NCBI RefSeq assembly: GCF_021043365.1 | Contig: NZ_JAJNDU010000005.1 | Location: forward strand, 124,001 to 188,000 | Length of the DNA: 64,000 nucleotides | Source: Sphingomonas sp. IC-11 | GTDB lineage: Bacteria > Pseudomonadota > Alphaproteobacteria > Sphingomonadales > Sphingomonadaceae | Direction of reading: 5' to 3' | Shown here: one piece after another, positions 9,268 through 17,358 of the stretch | Position numbering within the stretch: position 1 is the first letter of the stretch | Layout of the letters: each line of letters begins with the position of its first letter | Position numbers and translations under genes: made by a program | The notes under the pieces: generated by a model | What the model saw: only the letters and a program-made list of their open reading frames with translations | Told to the model about the DNA's origin: nothing | Databases searched by the model: none

Positions 9268-10685
9268 TTGACGTCTCCCGAGCCGGGCTGGCCAAGTTCG
9301 AAGTCGCTCACCGGACGGCGCTTGGGATCATTGGCATCATAAAGGAGCGCCCCGTCGATCCAGACCTTATCGGGGCGGGTGTAGACGCTGAAGGGATTGC
9401 CGTTCCACAGCACGACGTCAGCCATCTTGCCGGGGACGAGGCTGCCGGTCTTGTCGGCAATGCCCATCGCCTTCGCAGGGTTAAGCGACAGCCACTTCCA
9501 CGCAACTTCCGGTGCGATATCGATGCCACCGCGGCGACCGGAGGCGAGCACCTTGGCGACTTCCTGGTTCAACCGCTGGATGCCGTTCTCGTCATCCGAG
9601 TGGATCATCGCGCAGGTGCCGGCCTTTTCGAGGATGGCGAGGTTTTCGCCAATGCCGTCGTAGCTTTCCATCTTGAAGCCGTACCAATCGGCCCAGACGG
9701 CGGCGCAGGTGCCGTTCGCCTTCAGTACGTCAGCGATCTTGTACGCTTCGACGGCGTGGTGGAAGGCGGTGACCTTGTAGCCGAACTCCTTCGCCATATC
9801 CTCGACGATCGCCATTTCGTCGGCGCGGTAGCAGTGGTTCTGGATCAGGATCTCGCCCGCCAGCACACCGCGCAGCGTATCCATGGCGATGTCGCGATCG
9901 GGCATGTCGCCGCCGTCGGCGTCATACTTGTCCCACTTGCGGCGATAGCTCTGTGCCTTCGCCCAGGTGGCGCGGTCGACCGCGATATTGCCCATGCGCG
10001 TGGAGGGCTGGCGCCCCTTGGAGCCATAGACGCGCTTCGGATTCTCGCCGCACGCCATCTTCAGGCCATAAGGCGCGCCGGGGAACTTCATCCCCTGCAT
10101 GGTCCGTGAATAGACGTTCTTCAGCGTGACCGAGCGGCCGCCCATGAGGTTCGCCGAGCCCGGCAGGATCTGCAGCGTGGTGACGCCGCCGTTCGCGAGC
10201 GCGCGGCTGAAGCCGGGATCCTGCGGCCAGACACTGTGTTCGGCCCAGACATCCGCGGTGATCGGGCCGGTCGCTTCATTGCCGTCGCTGTGCGCCTGGA
10301 CGCTGGGCGTCGGGTAATCGCCGAGGTGGCTGTGGATATCGATGACGCCCGGCGTGACCCACTTGCCGGTGCCGTCGATCACCTGCGCGTCCGCCGGGGC
10401 ATCCACGCTCGCGCCCACGGCGACGATCTTGCCGTCCGCGAACAGCACTTGGCCATTGTCGATCCGGCCGCCTTCGCCATCGAAGATCGTGACGTTGCGC
10501 ACCACCGTCGGGACGCCCGGATAAGCGCGGTACGTCGACGGGTACGGATCGCGCGAATAAGGCTTGGGCGGCGCCTTGGACGATGCCGTCTTGGGGCGGG
10601 CATCGCCCTGCGAACAGGCGACCAGCGACAGCGCGGCGAGGCCGGCTGCCAGCACGCGCCCGGCGGTGGAGGTACGGAGGATCAT
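9264..10685 (-). CDS. Amidohydrolase lipoprotein (metal-dependent)
   Basis: A 473-residue metal-dependent hydrolase of the amidohydrolase superfamily, predicted as a lipoprotein: hydrophobic leader then LSLVAC with lipidated Cys24. Metal ligands are visible: HSH (His118, His120) after TPGVIDI, NHCYRADE, AFHHAVEAYK and IHSDDENG (Asp). Starting at the ATG at 10685 gives a clean signal peptide; a longer in-frame start would put about 24 Arg/Pro-rich residues ahead of it. The substrate is unknown, possibly cyclic dipeptides or other amides in the periplasm. It is translationally coupled to a degenerate paralogue downstream. Confidence 0.88.
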   Translation of the reverse strand: MILRTSTAGRVLAAGLAALSLVACSQGDARPKTASSKAPPKPYSRDPYPSTYRAYPGVPTVVRNVTIFDGEGGRIDNGQVLFADGKIVAVGASVDAPADAQVIDGTGKWVTPGVIDIHSHLGDYPTPSVQAHSDGNEATGPITADVWAEHSVWPQDPGFSRALANGGVTTLQILPGSANLMGGRSVTLKNVYSRTMQGMKFPGAPYGLKMACGENPKRVYGSKGRQPSTRMGNIAVDRATWAKAQSYRRKWDKYDADGGDMPDRDIAMDTLRGVLAGEILIQNHCYRADEMAIVEDMAKEFGYKVTAFHHAVEAYKIADVLKANGTCAAVWADWYGFKMESYDGIGENLAILEKAGTCAMIHSDDENGIQRLNQEVAKVLASGRRGGIDIAPEVAWKWLSLNPAKAMGIADKTGSLVPGKMADVVLWNGNPFSVYTRPDKVWIDGALLYDANDPKRRPVSDFELGQPGSGDVK

Positions 10686-10771
10686 GGGCGCCGTGATTGG
10701 ACGGACGCGCGGCGGAAGACAAGCGCTTAGCCGCTGCTCCAGCGCAATCCGTCGCAATCACGCGCGCTGAT

Positions 10772-11335
10772 TCATGCCGCGCTGTCGAGCGTCTCCACGA
10801 CGAGGCGATCATTGGTGTAGACGCACACTTCCGCGGCAATCCCCATCGCCTTGCGGCAGATCGTTTCGGCATCCTGCTCGTAATCGACCAGCGCACGGGC
10901 GGCGGCGAGCGCGTAATTGCCGCCCGAGCCGATCGCGGCGATCCCCGCCTCAGGCTCCAGCACGTCGCCATTGCCGGTGAGGATCAGCGTCACCTCCTTG
11001 TCGGCGACGATCATCATCGCCTCCAGGTTGCGCAGGTACTTGTCGGTCCGCCAGTCCTTGGCGAGTTCCACGGCGGCGCGCATCAGATGGCCCTGGTGGC
11101 GTTCGAGCTTTGCCTCGAGCCGTTCGAACAGGGTGAAGGCGTCGGCGGTCGCGCCCGCAAAGCCGCCGATCACCTTTCCTTCGGGGCCGAGCGTGCGGAC
11201 CTTGCGCGCGTTCGGTTTCATCACCGTCTGGCCCATCGATACTTGGCCGTCGCCCGCGACGACCACTTTTCCGCCACGCCGCACCGACAGGATGGTGGTG
11301 CCGTGCCAGACGGGCATGCTGCTTTGTTCACTCAT
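10772..11335 (-). CDS. hslV: ATP-dependent protease proteolytic subunit HslV
   Basis: Threonine peptidase that forms a dodecameric chamber capped by the AAA+ unfoldase HslU (ClpYQ). The 187-residue protein shows [11 protein letters not shown], so the catalytic N-terminal threonine should be Thr13 after removal of a short propeptide. Also present are [20 protein letters not shown] and the [14 protein letters not shown] stretch typical of HslV. The start at 11335 was chosen to match family length. In many alphaproteobacteria hslU is adjacent; here the next gene downstream is an amidohydrolase. Confidence 0.96.
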   Translation of the reverse strand: MSEQSSMPVWHGTTILSVRRGGKVVVAGDGQVSMGQTVMKPNARKVRTLGPEGKVIGGFAGATADAFTLFERLEAKLERHQGHLMRAAVELAKDWRTDKYLRNLEAMMIVADKEVTLILTGNGDVLEPEAGIAAIGSGGNYALAAARALVDYEQDAETICRKAMGIAAEVCVYTNDRLVVETLDSAA

Positions 11336-11458
11336 GGCGCGCGATGTAGGGTGGATGACCATCGCGGAACAGACCCCCGGAAAGCGCCAGCGCGACGATC
11401 CCCGGGGGCAAACTTCTCGAACCTTGCGCACAGACGCAATGCTGCACGGATATGAAGT

Positions 11459-11866
11459 TCAGCGGCCTTTCGCCTTTCCCCATTCGCGCGCCACGGTGTA
11501 GCCGAGGTAGCCGGTGGCGAAGAGGGCGTAGAGCGGCTCCGGGATCCCGGCGAGATAGGCGTTCATGCCGCCGGCAATCACCCGCGCGGTCGCCGGGCTG
11601 ACCGCGGCGATGATCCCCATCGGGATCGACCAGAGCAGCAGCACGTACATGACGTAGAGGAAGCTCGGCCGCGCCCGGCTGGTCCAGGGATCGGGCGACT
11701 CCGCCTCGGCCAGCACGGCGGCCATTTGCGTCCTGATCCGATCGAGCTCCTGCGAGCCTTCGAGCCGCAGCAGTTCGAGCTTTGCCGCCTCGCGCGCCTT
11801 GGGATCGGGGATGATCTTGTCGATCAGCCCGGCGACCGGGCCGATGATCGTGTCGAGCAATGCCAT
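11459..11866 (-). CDS. Three-TM holin, gene-transfer-agent type
   Basis: A 135-residue protein. The N-terminal part begins MALLDTIIGPVAGLIDKIIPDP, then comes a charged amphipathic helix (about 30-55) and hydrophobic segments (about 68-90, 92-110 and 110-125). This matches the layout of the 3TM holin family described from gene transfer agents (Pfam GTA_holin_3TM). A strong RBS (AAGGAGAAGGG) sets the start. It follows the GH108 muramidase by 13 bases, a classic endolysin-holin pair. Its role would be to permeabilise the inner membrane so the muramidase reaches peptidoglycan. Family assignment is by recognition and was not searched. Confidence 0.82.
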   Translation of the reverse strand: MALLDTIIGPVAGLIDKIIPDPKAREAAKLELLRLEGSQELDRIRTQMAAVLAEAESPDPWTSRARPSFLYVMYVLLLWSIPMGIIAAVSPATARVIAGGMNAYLAGIPEPLYALFATGYLGYTVAREWGKAKGR

Positions 11867-11879
11867 GTGCCCTTCTCCT

Positions 11880-12416
11880 TCAGGCGAGGCGGTTGGCGAG
11901 CCAGCCGTAGAGGAATGCTTCGTTCGCGGGACGACGCTCGGCGAGCGAGACGTAGCGTTCGCCCTGCAGCGCCTCGAGCGCCTTGAGCAGCACGGTTTCC
12001 CCGGCTGCCCCACGGATTGCGAGGAAGCCGTCGAGCGCGCCCAGCGTCTGCGGGCCGATGCGGCCGTCGAGCAGCACGTCAGGATAATCACGCGCGCCGC
12101 GATTGAGCGCGTTCAGCGCGCGCTGAAGGAAGCCGATCGCGACCGCCGGCCCCATATTGACGCCCGTGTCGAACAGTTCGGCGGCAATCAGCGGCGCGCG
12201 CTCTGCGACATCGTCAAGCCGCGGGCGCTGCCAGTAGATGCGGCGATAGATGGCGGCGGCAGCCTCACGCGCGAAATGCCGCATGTCGCCGGCATAGCCG
12301 TTCGCCCGCGCCACCGCCTCCGTAATCCCCCAACGAGTCGCGCCGCCGCGATCCGCCGGGTGATGGATGTAGCCGCCCTCGCGGTCGATGACGGCGTGGA
12401 TGAGATCGTTGATCAT
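11880..12416 (-). CDS. GH108 N-acetylmuramidase (endolysin-like) with peptidoglycan-binding domain
   Basis: A 178-residue peptidoglycan hydrolase. The N-terminal GH108 (DUF847) domain carries the signature DREGGYIHHPADRGGATRWGI, with catalytic Glu13 in EGGY. The C-terminal half (about 95-178: LDGRIGPQTLGAL, LYGWLANRL) matches the PG_binding_3 domain. There is no signal peptide, so export would need the holin encoded directly downstream. The ATG at 12416 was chosen because AGGAG lies just upstream; the frame also contains an earlier ATG that would swallow this RBS. A LexA-type operator lies 17 bases upstream of the start, implying SOS induction. Confidence 0.9.
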   Translation of the reverse strand: MINDLIHAVIDREGGYIHHPADRGGATRWGITEAVARANGYAGDMRHFAREAAAAIYRRIYWQRPRLDDVAERAPLIAAELFDTGVNMGPAVAIGFLQRALNALNRGARDYPDVLLDGRIGPQTLGALDGFLAIRGAAGETVLLKALEALQGERYVSLAERRPANEAFLYGWLANRLA

Positions 12417-12433
12417 GGCCCTCTCCTGCATGT

Positions 12434-12448
12434 GAACAGAAAGGGAAC
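12434..12448 (-). promoter_or_regulatory. Alphaproteobacterial LexA (SOS) box
   Basis: The minus strand reads GTTC-CCTTTCT-GTTC, an exact match to the direct-repeat LexA operator GTTC-N7-GTTC known in Rhodobacter and Caulobacter. It lies 17 bases before the muramidase ATG and overlaps a possible -10 (TATGTT), where a repressor would block transcription. Perfect half-sites with exact spacing in a short promoter region make chance unlikely, but binding is untested. Confidence 0.82.
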
Positions 12449-12544
12449 ATACATCGGGTGCCGGCGTGTAGGACAGCGACGATGGTGGCGACAGCCGCAG
12501 CGCCGCTCCGGAGGATCGAGGGGATACAGGAAGGCGGCAGCTGA

Positions 12545-12558
12545 CGGGTCGCGACCCG
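12545..12558. other. 14-bp perfect palindrome in the gap before the epimerase stop
   Basis: CGGGTCGCGACCCG, perfectly self-complementary, in the 190-base gap between the epimerase 3' end and the lysis-cassette promoter. It could be part of an epimerase terminator or an additional operator for the lysis genes; there is no U-tract. Confidence 0.35.
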
Positions 12559-12605
12559 CCAGAAACTGGATTCAGGATGACGTGCCGAGTCGGATGCAGT
12601 CCTGC

Positions 12606-13586
12606 TCAGCTCAGGCGGTGGTATTCCTTGAACCAGTCCACGAATTTGGGGATGCCGACCTCGATCGGGGTAGTGGGAGCGAAGCCGTGGTCGCGGCTGA
12701 TTGCGGTGATGTCCGCATAGGTGGCGGGGACGTCGCCGGGCTGCATCGGCTCCAGGCTGCGCACCGCCTTGATGCCGATGGCGTCCTCGAGCACGTCAAT
12801 CATGCGCAGCAGCTGTTCGGGCTTGTTGTTGCCGATGTTGTAGACCCGATGCGGCGGGTTGCTGCCGTCATCGGCGGGTGGGCTGTCGGTGACCGCGATC
12901 ACGCCCGAGACGATGTCGTCGATGAAGGTAAAGTCGCGGCTCATGTCGCCATTGTTGAACACGCGGATCGGCTTGCCCTTCAGGATTGCGTCGGTGAACA
13001 GCCACAGCGCCATGTCCGGCCGGCCCCACGGGCCATAGACGGTGAAGAACCTGAGGCCGGTCAACGGCAGGCGGTAGAGATGGGCATAGACATTGCCCAT
13101 CAGCTCATCGGCCTTCTTCGTCGCCGCGTAGAGCGAGATCGGCCCATCCACCCGATCCTCCTCGGCGAACGGCAGCTTCGTATTGCCGCCATAAACGGAG
13201 CTCGACGAGGCGTAGCTCATCGACACCAGGCCATCGAGCGCGCGCGCATATTCAAGCATGTTGACCTGGCCGACCAGGTTCGACTGCACATAGGCATGCG
13301 GGTTCGTCAGCGAGTAACGGACCCCCGCCTGCGCGGCGAGATGGATGATGTGCGTGATGCGGTGCGGCGCCAGCGCGGCGGTGAGCGCGGCATTATCGGC
13401 GATATCCACCTCGGCAAAGGTGAAGCCGGGGCGTTCCGCCAGACGCGCGAGGCGATCACGCTTCAGCTGGACAGGGTAATAATCGTTGCAATTGTCGATG
13501 CCGACGACCTGCTCGCCACGGTCGAGCAGCCGGTGCGCAACTGCCGCGCCGATGAAGCCGGCCGCGCCGGTGACGAGATAGGCCAA
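12606..13586 (-). CDS. NAD-dependent UDP-sugar 4-epimerase (UDP-glucuronate epimerase type)
   Basis: An extended short-chain dehydrogenase, 326 residues. It has the Rossmann motif VTGAAGFIG (about 5-13), the active-site SYASSSSVYGG stretch and YAATKK (catalytic Tyr and Lys), plus GLRFFTVYGPWGRPDMA, which is typical of bacterial UDP-glucuronate/UDP-GlcNAcA 4-epimerases. It supplies epimerised nucleotide sugars for capsule, exopolysaccharide or O-antigen. The start codon is TTG at 13586, supported by a strong GGGGAG RBS 8 bases upstream. No glycosyltransferases are adjacent, so the polymer is unknown. Confidence 0.9.
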   Translation of the reverse strand: MAYLVTGAAGFIGAAVAHRLLDRGEQVVGIDNCNDYYPVQLKRDRLARLAERPGFTFAEVDIADNAALTAALAPHRITHIIHLAAQAGVRYSLTNPHAYVQSNLVGQVNMLEYARALDGLVSMSYASSSSVYGGNTKLPFAEEDRVDGPISLYAATKKADELMGNVYAHLYRLPLTGLRFFTVYGPWGRPDMALWLFTDAILKGKPIRVFNNGDMSRDFTFIDDIVSGVIAVTDSPPADDGSNPPHRVYNIGNNKPEQLLRMIDVLEDAIGIKAVRSLEPMQPGDVPATYADITAISRDHGFAPTTPIEVGIPKFVDWFKEYHRLS

Positions 13587-13736
13587 TGGTGTCGCTCCCC
13601 TTCTGCCGCCCCGCTTATGGCAGGAGCATTACGGCGACGTCGTGACAAGGGAGGATTGGCGAGCGGAGCATCGGAAGTACCAACGGCGCGGATTGCCGCG
13701 AAAAGTTGGTCTGGCGTCGCCGCGTACTGAGGAATG

Positions 13737-13764
13737 GGCCCGATGCCGGTGAAAGCATCGGGCC
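13737..13764 (-). terminator. Hairpin downstream of ahpF
   Basis: A perfect 10-bp stem (GGCCCGATGC / GCATCGGGCC) with an 8-base loop, 7 bases after the ahpF stop. There is no strong U-tract, but position and stability suggest the end of the ahpF transcript. Confidence 0.55.
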
Positions 13765-13771
13765 AGTTGGT

Positions 13772-15349
13772 TCAGGCGGCCTCGGCCAGCTCGGCCGGCA
13801 GGCGGATGAGGTAATCAAACGCCGACAAGGACGCCTTCGACCCTTCGCCCATCGCGATCACGATCTGCTTGTAGGGCACGGTCGTGCAATCGCCGGCCGC
13901 GAAGATGCCGGGGCGCGAGGTTTCGCCGCGGTGATCGATCTCGATCTCGCCGCGGTTCGACAGCGCCACCGCGTCCTTCAGCCATTCGGTGTTGGGGACG
14001 AGGCCGATCTGGACGAAGATACCCTCCAGCTCGATCTCGTGCAGCGTGTCGTGATTGCGATCCTTGTAGGTGAGCGAGGTCACCTTGCTGCCGTCGCCCT
14101 TCACTTCCGTGGTCAGTGCCGAGGTGATGACCTTGACGTTGGGCAGGCTGGCGAGCTTGCGCTGCAGCACCGCGTCGGCGCGCAATTCGCGGTCGAACTC
14201 GATCAGCGTGACGTGCGCGACGATGCCGGCAAGGTCGATCGCCGCCTCGACACCTGAGTTGCCGCCGCCGATCACCGCGACCCGCTTGCCCTTGAACAGC
14301 GGGCCATCGCAGTGCGGGCAGTAGGTCACGCCCTTGTTGCGATACTGGTCCTCGCCCGGCACGTTCATCTGGCGCCACCGCGCGCCGGTCGACAGGATCA
14401 CCGTGCGCGCCTTGAGGGTAGCGCCGCTTTCCAGCGTCACTTCGTGGAGGCCGCCCTCCTGCTTGGCAGGGACGAGCTTCGCCGCCTTCTGCAGGTTCAT
14501 CACGTCGACGTCATAGTCGCCGACATGCTGCTCCAGCTGCGCGACGAGCTTCGGCCCCTCGGTGTGGCTGACCGATATGAAATTCTCGATCGACATGGTG
14601 TCGAGCACCTGACCGCCGAACCGCTCGGTGGCGATGCCGGTGCGGATGCCCTTGCGCGCGGCATAGATCGCCGCCGACGCGCCGGCCGGGCCACCGCCGA
14701 CGACGAGCACTTCGAACGGCTCCTTGGCCGAGATCTTCTCCGCGGTGCGGGCAACCGCGCCGGTATCGAGCTTGGCGAGGATCTGCTCCACGTCCATGCG
14801 GCCCTGCGCGAACGGCTGGCCGTTGAGGAAGATTGCCGGGACCGACATGATCTGCCGCGCCTCGACCTCGTCCTGGAACGCGCCGCCCTCGATCGCGACG
14901 TGGCGGATGCGCGGGTTGAGCACGCTCATCAGGTTCAGCGCCTGCACGACGTCCGGGCAGTTCTGGCAGGTGAGCGAGAAATAGCTTTCGAACTGATAAT
15001 CGCCGTCGAGCGCCTGGACCTGCGCAATCACTTCCTGGGACAGCTTCGACGGGTGGCCGCCGACCTGGAGCAGGGCGAGGACGAGCGAGGTGAATTCATG
15101 CCCCATCGGGACGCCGGCGAAGCGCACGGCGACGTCGGTGCCCACACGGCGGATCAGGAACGAGGGGCGACGCTGATCGTCGTCGGCACGCACGACGCTG
15201 ACCTGATCGGAGAGCGCCGCGATTTCGTCCAGCAGCTCCAGCATCTCGCGTGACTTGGCGCGATCGTCGGCGGAGGCGACCAGCTCGATCGGCTGGCGGA
15301 TATTGGCGAGATAGCCCTTGAGCTGGGTCTTCAGATTATTGTCGAGCAT
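13772..15349 (-). CDS. ahpF: Alkyl hydroperoxide reductase subunit F
   Basis: NADH-dependent flavoprotein disulfide reductase that regenerates AhpC. At 525 residues it is full length. The N-terminal double thioredoxin-like domain has the CQNC redox pair (Cys128, Cys131). The FAD/NADH part has [12 protein letters not shown] (about 216-227) and the TrxR-type disulfide CPHC (Cys344, Cys347), with the C-terminal FAD signature IFAAGDCTT. The ATG at 15349 follows an AGGAGGGC RBS. It lies downstream of ahpC on the same strand with about 296 bases between, so it may have its own promoter or rely on read-through. Confidence 0.97.
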   Translation of the reverse strand: MLDNNLKTQLKGYLANIRQPIELVASADDRAKSREMLELLDEIAALSDQVSVVRADDDQRRPSFLIRRVGTDVAVRFAGVPMGHEFTSLVLALLQVGGHPSKLSQEVIAQVQALDGDYQFESYFSLTCQNCPDVVQALNLMSVLNPRIRHVAIEGGAFQDEVEARQIMSVPAIFLNGQPFAQGRMDVEQILAKLDTGAVARTAEKISAKEPFEVLVVGGGPAGASAAIYAARKGIRTGIATERFGGQVLDTMSIENFISVSHTEGPKLVAQLEQHVGDYDVDVMNLQKAAKLVPAKQEGGLHEVTLESGATLKARTVILSTGARWRQMNVPGEDQYRNKGVTYCPHCDGPLFKGKRVAVIGGGNSGVEAAIDLAGIVAHVTLIEFDRELRADAVLQRKLASLPNVKVITSALTTEVKGDGSKVTSLTYKDRNHDTLHEIELEGIFVQIGLVPNTEWLKDAVALSNRGEIEIDHRGETSRPGIFAAGDCTTVPYKQIVIAMGEGSKASLSAFDYLIRLPAELAEAA

Positions 15350-15378
15350 CTAGCCCTCCTGGGAATTGCTGGCTGCCT

Positions 15379-15450
15379 TCACGTCAGCGGTGCGGCCCCG
15401 CGCAAGGGGGGAGGGGACGCGGGGGGAGTGGCGCCGCACCGCTGGCGTGA
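15379..15450. repeat. 18-bp inverted repeat in the ahpC-ahpF spacer
   Basis: Arms at 15379-15396 and 15433-15450 match at 17 of 18 positions when folded, around a 36-base purine-rich spacer. The hairpin could reduce read-through from ahpC to ahpF or stabilise the ahpC mRNA end. Confidence 0.6.
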
Positions 15451-15495
15451 GGGCAGGTATTGTTGATGTAGCGGGATTATCGTTCCCTCACCTCG

Positions 15496-15590
15496 TCACC
15501 CCGAGGCTCGCCCGGGGTCCACGGTGCCGCTTACCGGGCGCCTGAAACGCCTGCAGCTTCGTGGATGCCGGGGCCAGCCCGGCATGACGG
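15496..15590. repeat. REP-like palindromic sequence
   Basis: Contains TCACCCCGAGG...CCCGGGGTCCACGG and the facing GTGGATGCCGGGGCCAGCCCGGCATGACGG module. GC-rich short palindromes of this kind flanking GTCACCCC or GTCATGCC ends are dispersed in sphingomonad genomes. A related copy lies at 23144-23225. Confidence 0.5.
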
Positions 15591-15598
15591 TGTGGGAT

Positions 15599-15626
15599 GG
15601 ACGGGGCTTGGTACGCGGCCCCGTCC
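15599..15626 (-). terminator. Hairpin downstream of ahpC
   Basis: A 9-bp perfect stem (GGACGGGGC / GCCCCGTCC) with a 10-base loop, about 20 bases after the ahpC stop. It is a candidate partial terminator giving more ahpC than ahpF mRNA, as is usual for this pair. Confidence 0.45.
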
Positions 15627-15645
15627 CTGGTCCGAGCGGTAAGGC

Positions 15646-16209
15646 TCAGATCTTGCCGACGAGGTCGAGCGACGGGGCGAGCGTGGTTTCACCCTCTTCC
15701 CACTTCGCCGGGCAAACCTCGCCCGGGTGCGCCGCAATGTACTGCGCCGCCTTGATCTTGCGCAGCAGCTCAACCGCATTGCGGCCGACGCCCTCGCTGG
15801 TGACTTCCATCAGCTGGATCACGCCATCGGGATCAACGACGAAGGTGCCGCGATCGGCCAGGCCCTGGCCCGCGCGCAGGATGTCGAAGTTGTTCGAGAT
15901 GGTGTGGTTCTGGTCGCCCAGCATGTAGAAGTTGATCTTGCCGATCGCGGGCGAGGTGTCGTGCCACGCCTTGTGGCTGAAGTGCGTGTCGGTCGACACC
16001 GAGTAGATCTCAACGCCCATCTTCTGGAACGTCTCGTAGTGATCGGCGAGGTCCTCAAGCTCGGTCGGGCACACGAAGGTGAAGTCGGCCGGATAGAAGA
16101 AGAACACCGCCCACTTGCCGCGCGTGTCCGCGTCGGTGACGGTGACGAACTTGCCTTCCTTATAGGCCTGGGTCTCGAACGGCTTGATGGTCGTGCCGAT
16201 AAGCGACAT
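15646..16209 (-). CDS. ahpC: Alkyl hydroperoxide reductase subunit C (2-Cys peroxiredoxin)
   Basis: A typical 2-Cys peroxiredoxin reducing H2O2, organic hydroperoxides and peroxynitrite, recycled by AhpF. It is 187 residues, the normal length. The peroxidatic Cys47 sits in DFTFVCPTE and the resolving Cys166 in [10 protein letters not shown]. The ATG at 16209 has an AAGGAG RBS 7 bases upstream. A perfect palindrome overlaps the probable -35 region of its promoter (16287-16305), suggesting peroxide-responsive control. Confidence 0.98.
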   Translation of the reverse strand: MSLIGTTIKPFETQAYKEGKFVTVTDADTRGKWAVFFFYPADFTFVCPTELEDLADHYETFQKMGVEIYSVSTDTHFSHKAWHDTSPAIGKINFYMLGDQNHTISNNFDILRAGQGLADRGTFVVDPDGVIQLMEVTSEGVGRNAVELLRKIKAAQYIAAHPGEVCPAKWEEGETTLAPSLDLVGKI

Positions 16210-16269
16210 GCGTAACTCCTTGCGTAAGTGCGAGGCGTAGATAGTGCGCCGCAGCAAACGATTGAACCG

Positions 16270-16305
16270 TTTATAATCGCTCGCGGTGATCGAATTTATC
16301 GATCA
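16270..16305 (-). promoter_or_regulatory. ahpC promoter with palindromic operator
   Basis: A perfect 7-bp inverted repeat TGATCGA-N5-TCGATCA (16287-16305), followed on the minus strand after 11 bases by TATAAA (16270-16275), a good -10. The palindrome sits where the -35 box would be, the position used by LysR-type activators such as OxyR. OxyR is the obvious candidate, but the regulator gene is not in this window. The site lies 77 bases upstream of the ahpC ATG. Confidence 0.6.
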
Positions 16306-16603
16306 TATCGCCGGCGAGCGGTCGGGCTTCAGTCGACAGAGCAGCGCAGGCTGAAGCGGAAAACGCACGCACTCGATCTTGGTTGCCCGGACGACGCCCT
16401 GCTTTGCTGCACTGCGACGGATCTATATAGGTCCGAAACGGGTGTAATCCCTGCGGTGCGTGCCGCGACGCTCAGCAGTCAAATGCGGGATTGTCTCACG
16501 TCATCTGGACGTCAGTTTGCATGACGAGGCGAGCGGCCACGCGCACTTCGGAAGGTGGCGGCGCACTCCTGATCTTGCCTGAGCAGCCACCCGTAGGCGG
16601 TGC
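16306..16603. other. Non-coding spacer between ahpC promoter and phaB end
   Basis: No believable gene. It contains a near-palindrome GGATCTATATAGGTCC at 16419-16434 (14 of 16 positions paired), an AT-rich island that could be a further promoter or a small RNA start, although nothing confirms transcription. Confidence 0.4.
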
Positions 16604-17326
16604 TCAGTACATGTGTTGGCCGCCGTTGATGGAAAGCGTCGAGCCGGTCACGAAGCCGCCCTCCTCGGAGCAGAGGAACGCCACGCCGCGGGCAATTTCG
16701 TGGGCCTGGCCCAAGCGGCCGACAGGGATGCGCGCGACGATCTTGTCGAGCACGTCTTCAGGCACCGCCGCCACCATGTCTGTATCGATATAGCCGGGCG
16801 CGATCGCGTTCACGGTCACGCCCGACCGCGCGCCTTCCTGCGCCAGCGCCTTGGTGAAGCCGTGGATGCCGCTCTTCGCGGCGGCATAGTTCACCTGGCC
16901 ATATTGCCCGGCCTGGCCGTTGATCGAGCCAATGTTGACGATGCGGCCCCAGCCGCGCTCGCGCATGCCGGGAAATACCGCCTTGGCCATGTTGAAGCAG
17001 CCGCCAAGGTTCGTGTCGATGACCTCCTTCCACATTTCATAGGTCATCTTCAGGATCGTGCCGTCGCGGGTGATGCCGGCGTTGTTGACGAGAACGTCGA
17101 TCGGCCCGAGCTCCTTGGCCACGCGGGCAGCGCCGGCCTGGCACGCGTCATGGTCGCTGACGTCCCATTTGTAGGTCCGGATACCGGTTCGTTCCGTAAA
17201 GGCTGCCGCGCGATCGTCATTGCCGGCGTAATTGGCCGCGACCGTCAGGCCCATGTCCTCCAGGGCGAGGCTGATCGCTTCACCGATGCCGCGCGTGCCG
17301 CCGGTGACGACCGCTACCCGTTTCAT
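16604..17326 (-). CDS. phaB: Acetoacetyl-CoA reductase
   Basis: NADPH-dependent short-chain dehydrogenase making (R)-3-hydroxybutyryl-CoA for polyhydroxyalkanoate synthesis. The 240 residues include the cofactor loop VTGGTRGIG (about 7-15), NNAG (81-84), the catalytic Ser134 in NIGSING, and Tyr147/Lys151 in YAAAK. The stretch GQAGQYGQVNYAAAKSG is characteristic of PhaB/FabG-like acetoacetyl-CoA reductases. The ATG has an upstream GGAG. No phaA or phaC gene is in the window. A role in fatty acid synthesis (FabG) is the alternative. Confidence 0.92.
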   Translation of the reverse strand: MKRVAVVTGGTRGIGEAISLALEDMGLTVAANYAGNDDRAAAFTERTGIRTYKWDVSDHDACQAGAARVAKELGPIDVLVNNAGITRDGTILKMTYEMWKEVIDTNLGGCFNMAKAVFPGMRERGWGRIVNIGSINGQAGQYGQVNYAAAKSGIHGFTKALAQEGARSGVTVNAIAPGYIDTDMVAAVPEDVLDKIVARIPVGRLGQAHEIARGVAFLCSEEGGFVTGSTLSINGGQHMY

Positions 17327-17358
17327 GCTCCGTTCTCCCTCGCTCAGGCGAGAAGAGG

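Noticed and set aside
11459-12416. Prophage remnant
   Set aside because: Only an endolysin-holin pair is present. No integrase, repressor, terminase, capsid or tail gene and no att-like direct repeats were seen; flanking genes are housekeeping. The GTA lysis-module explanation fits better.
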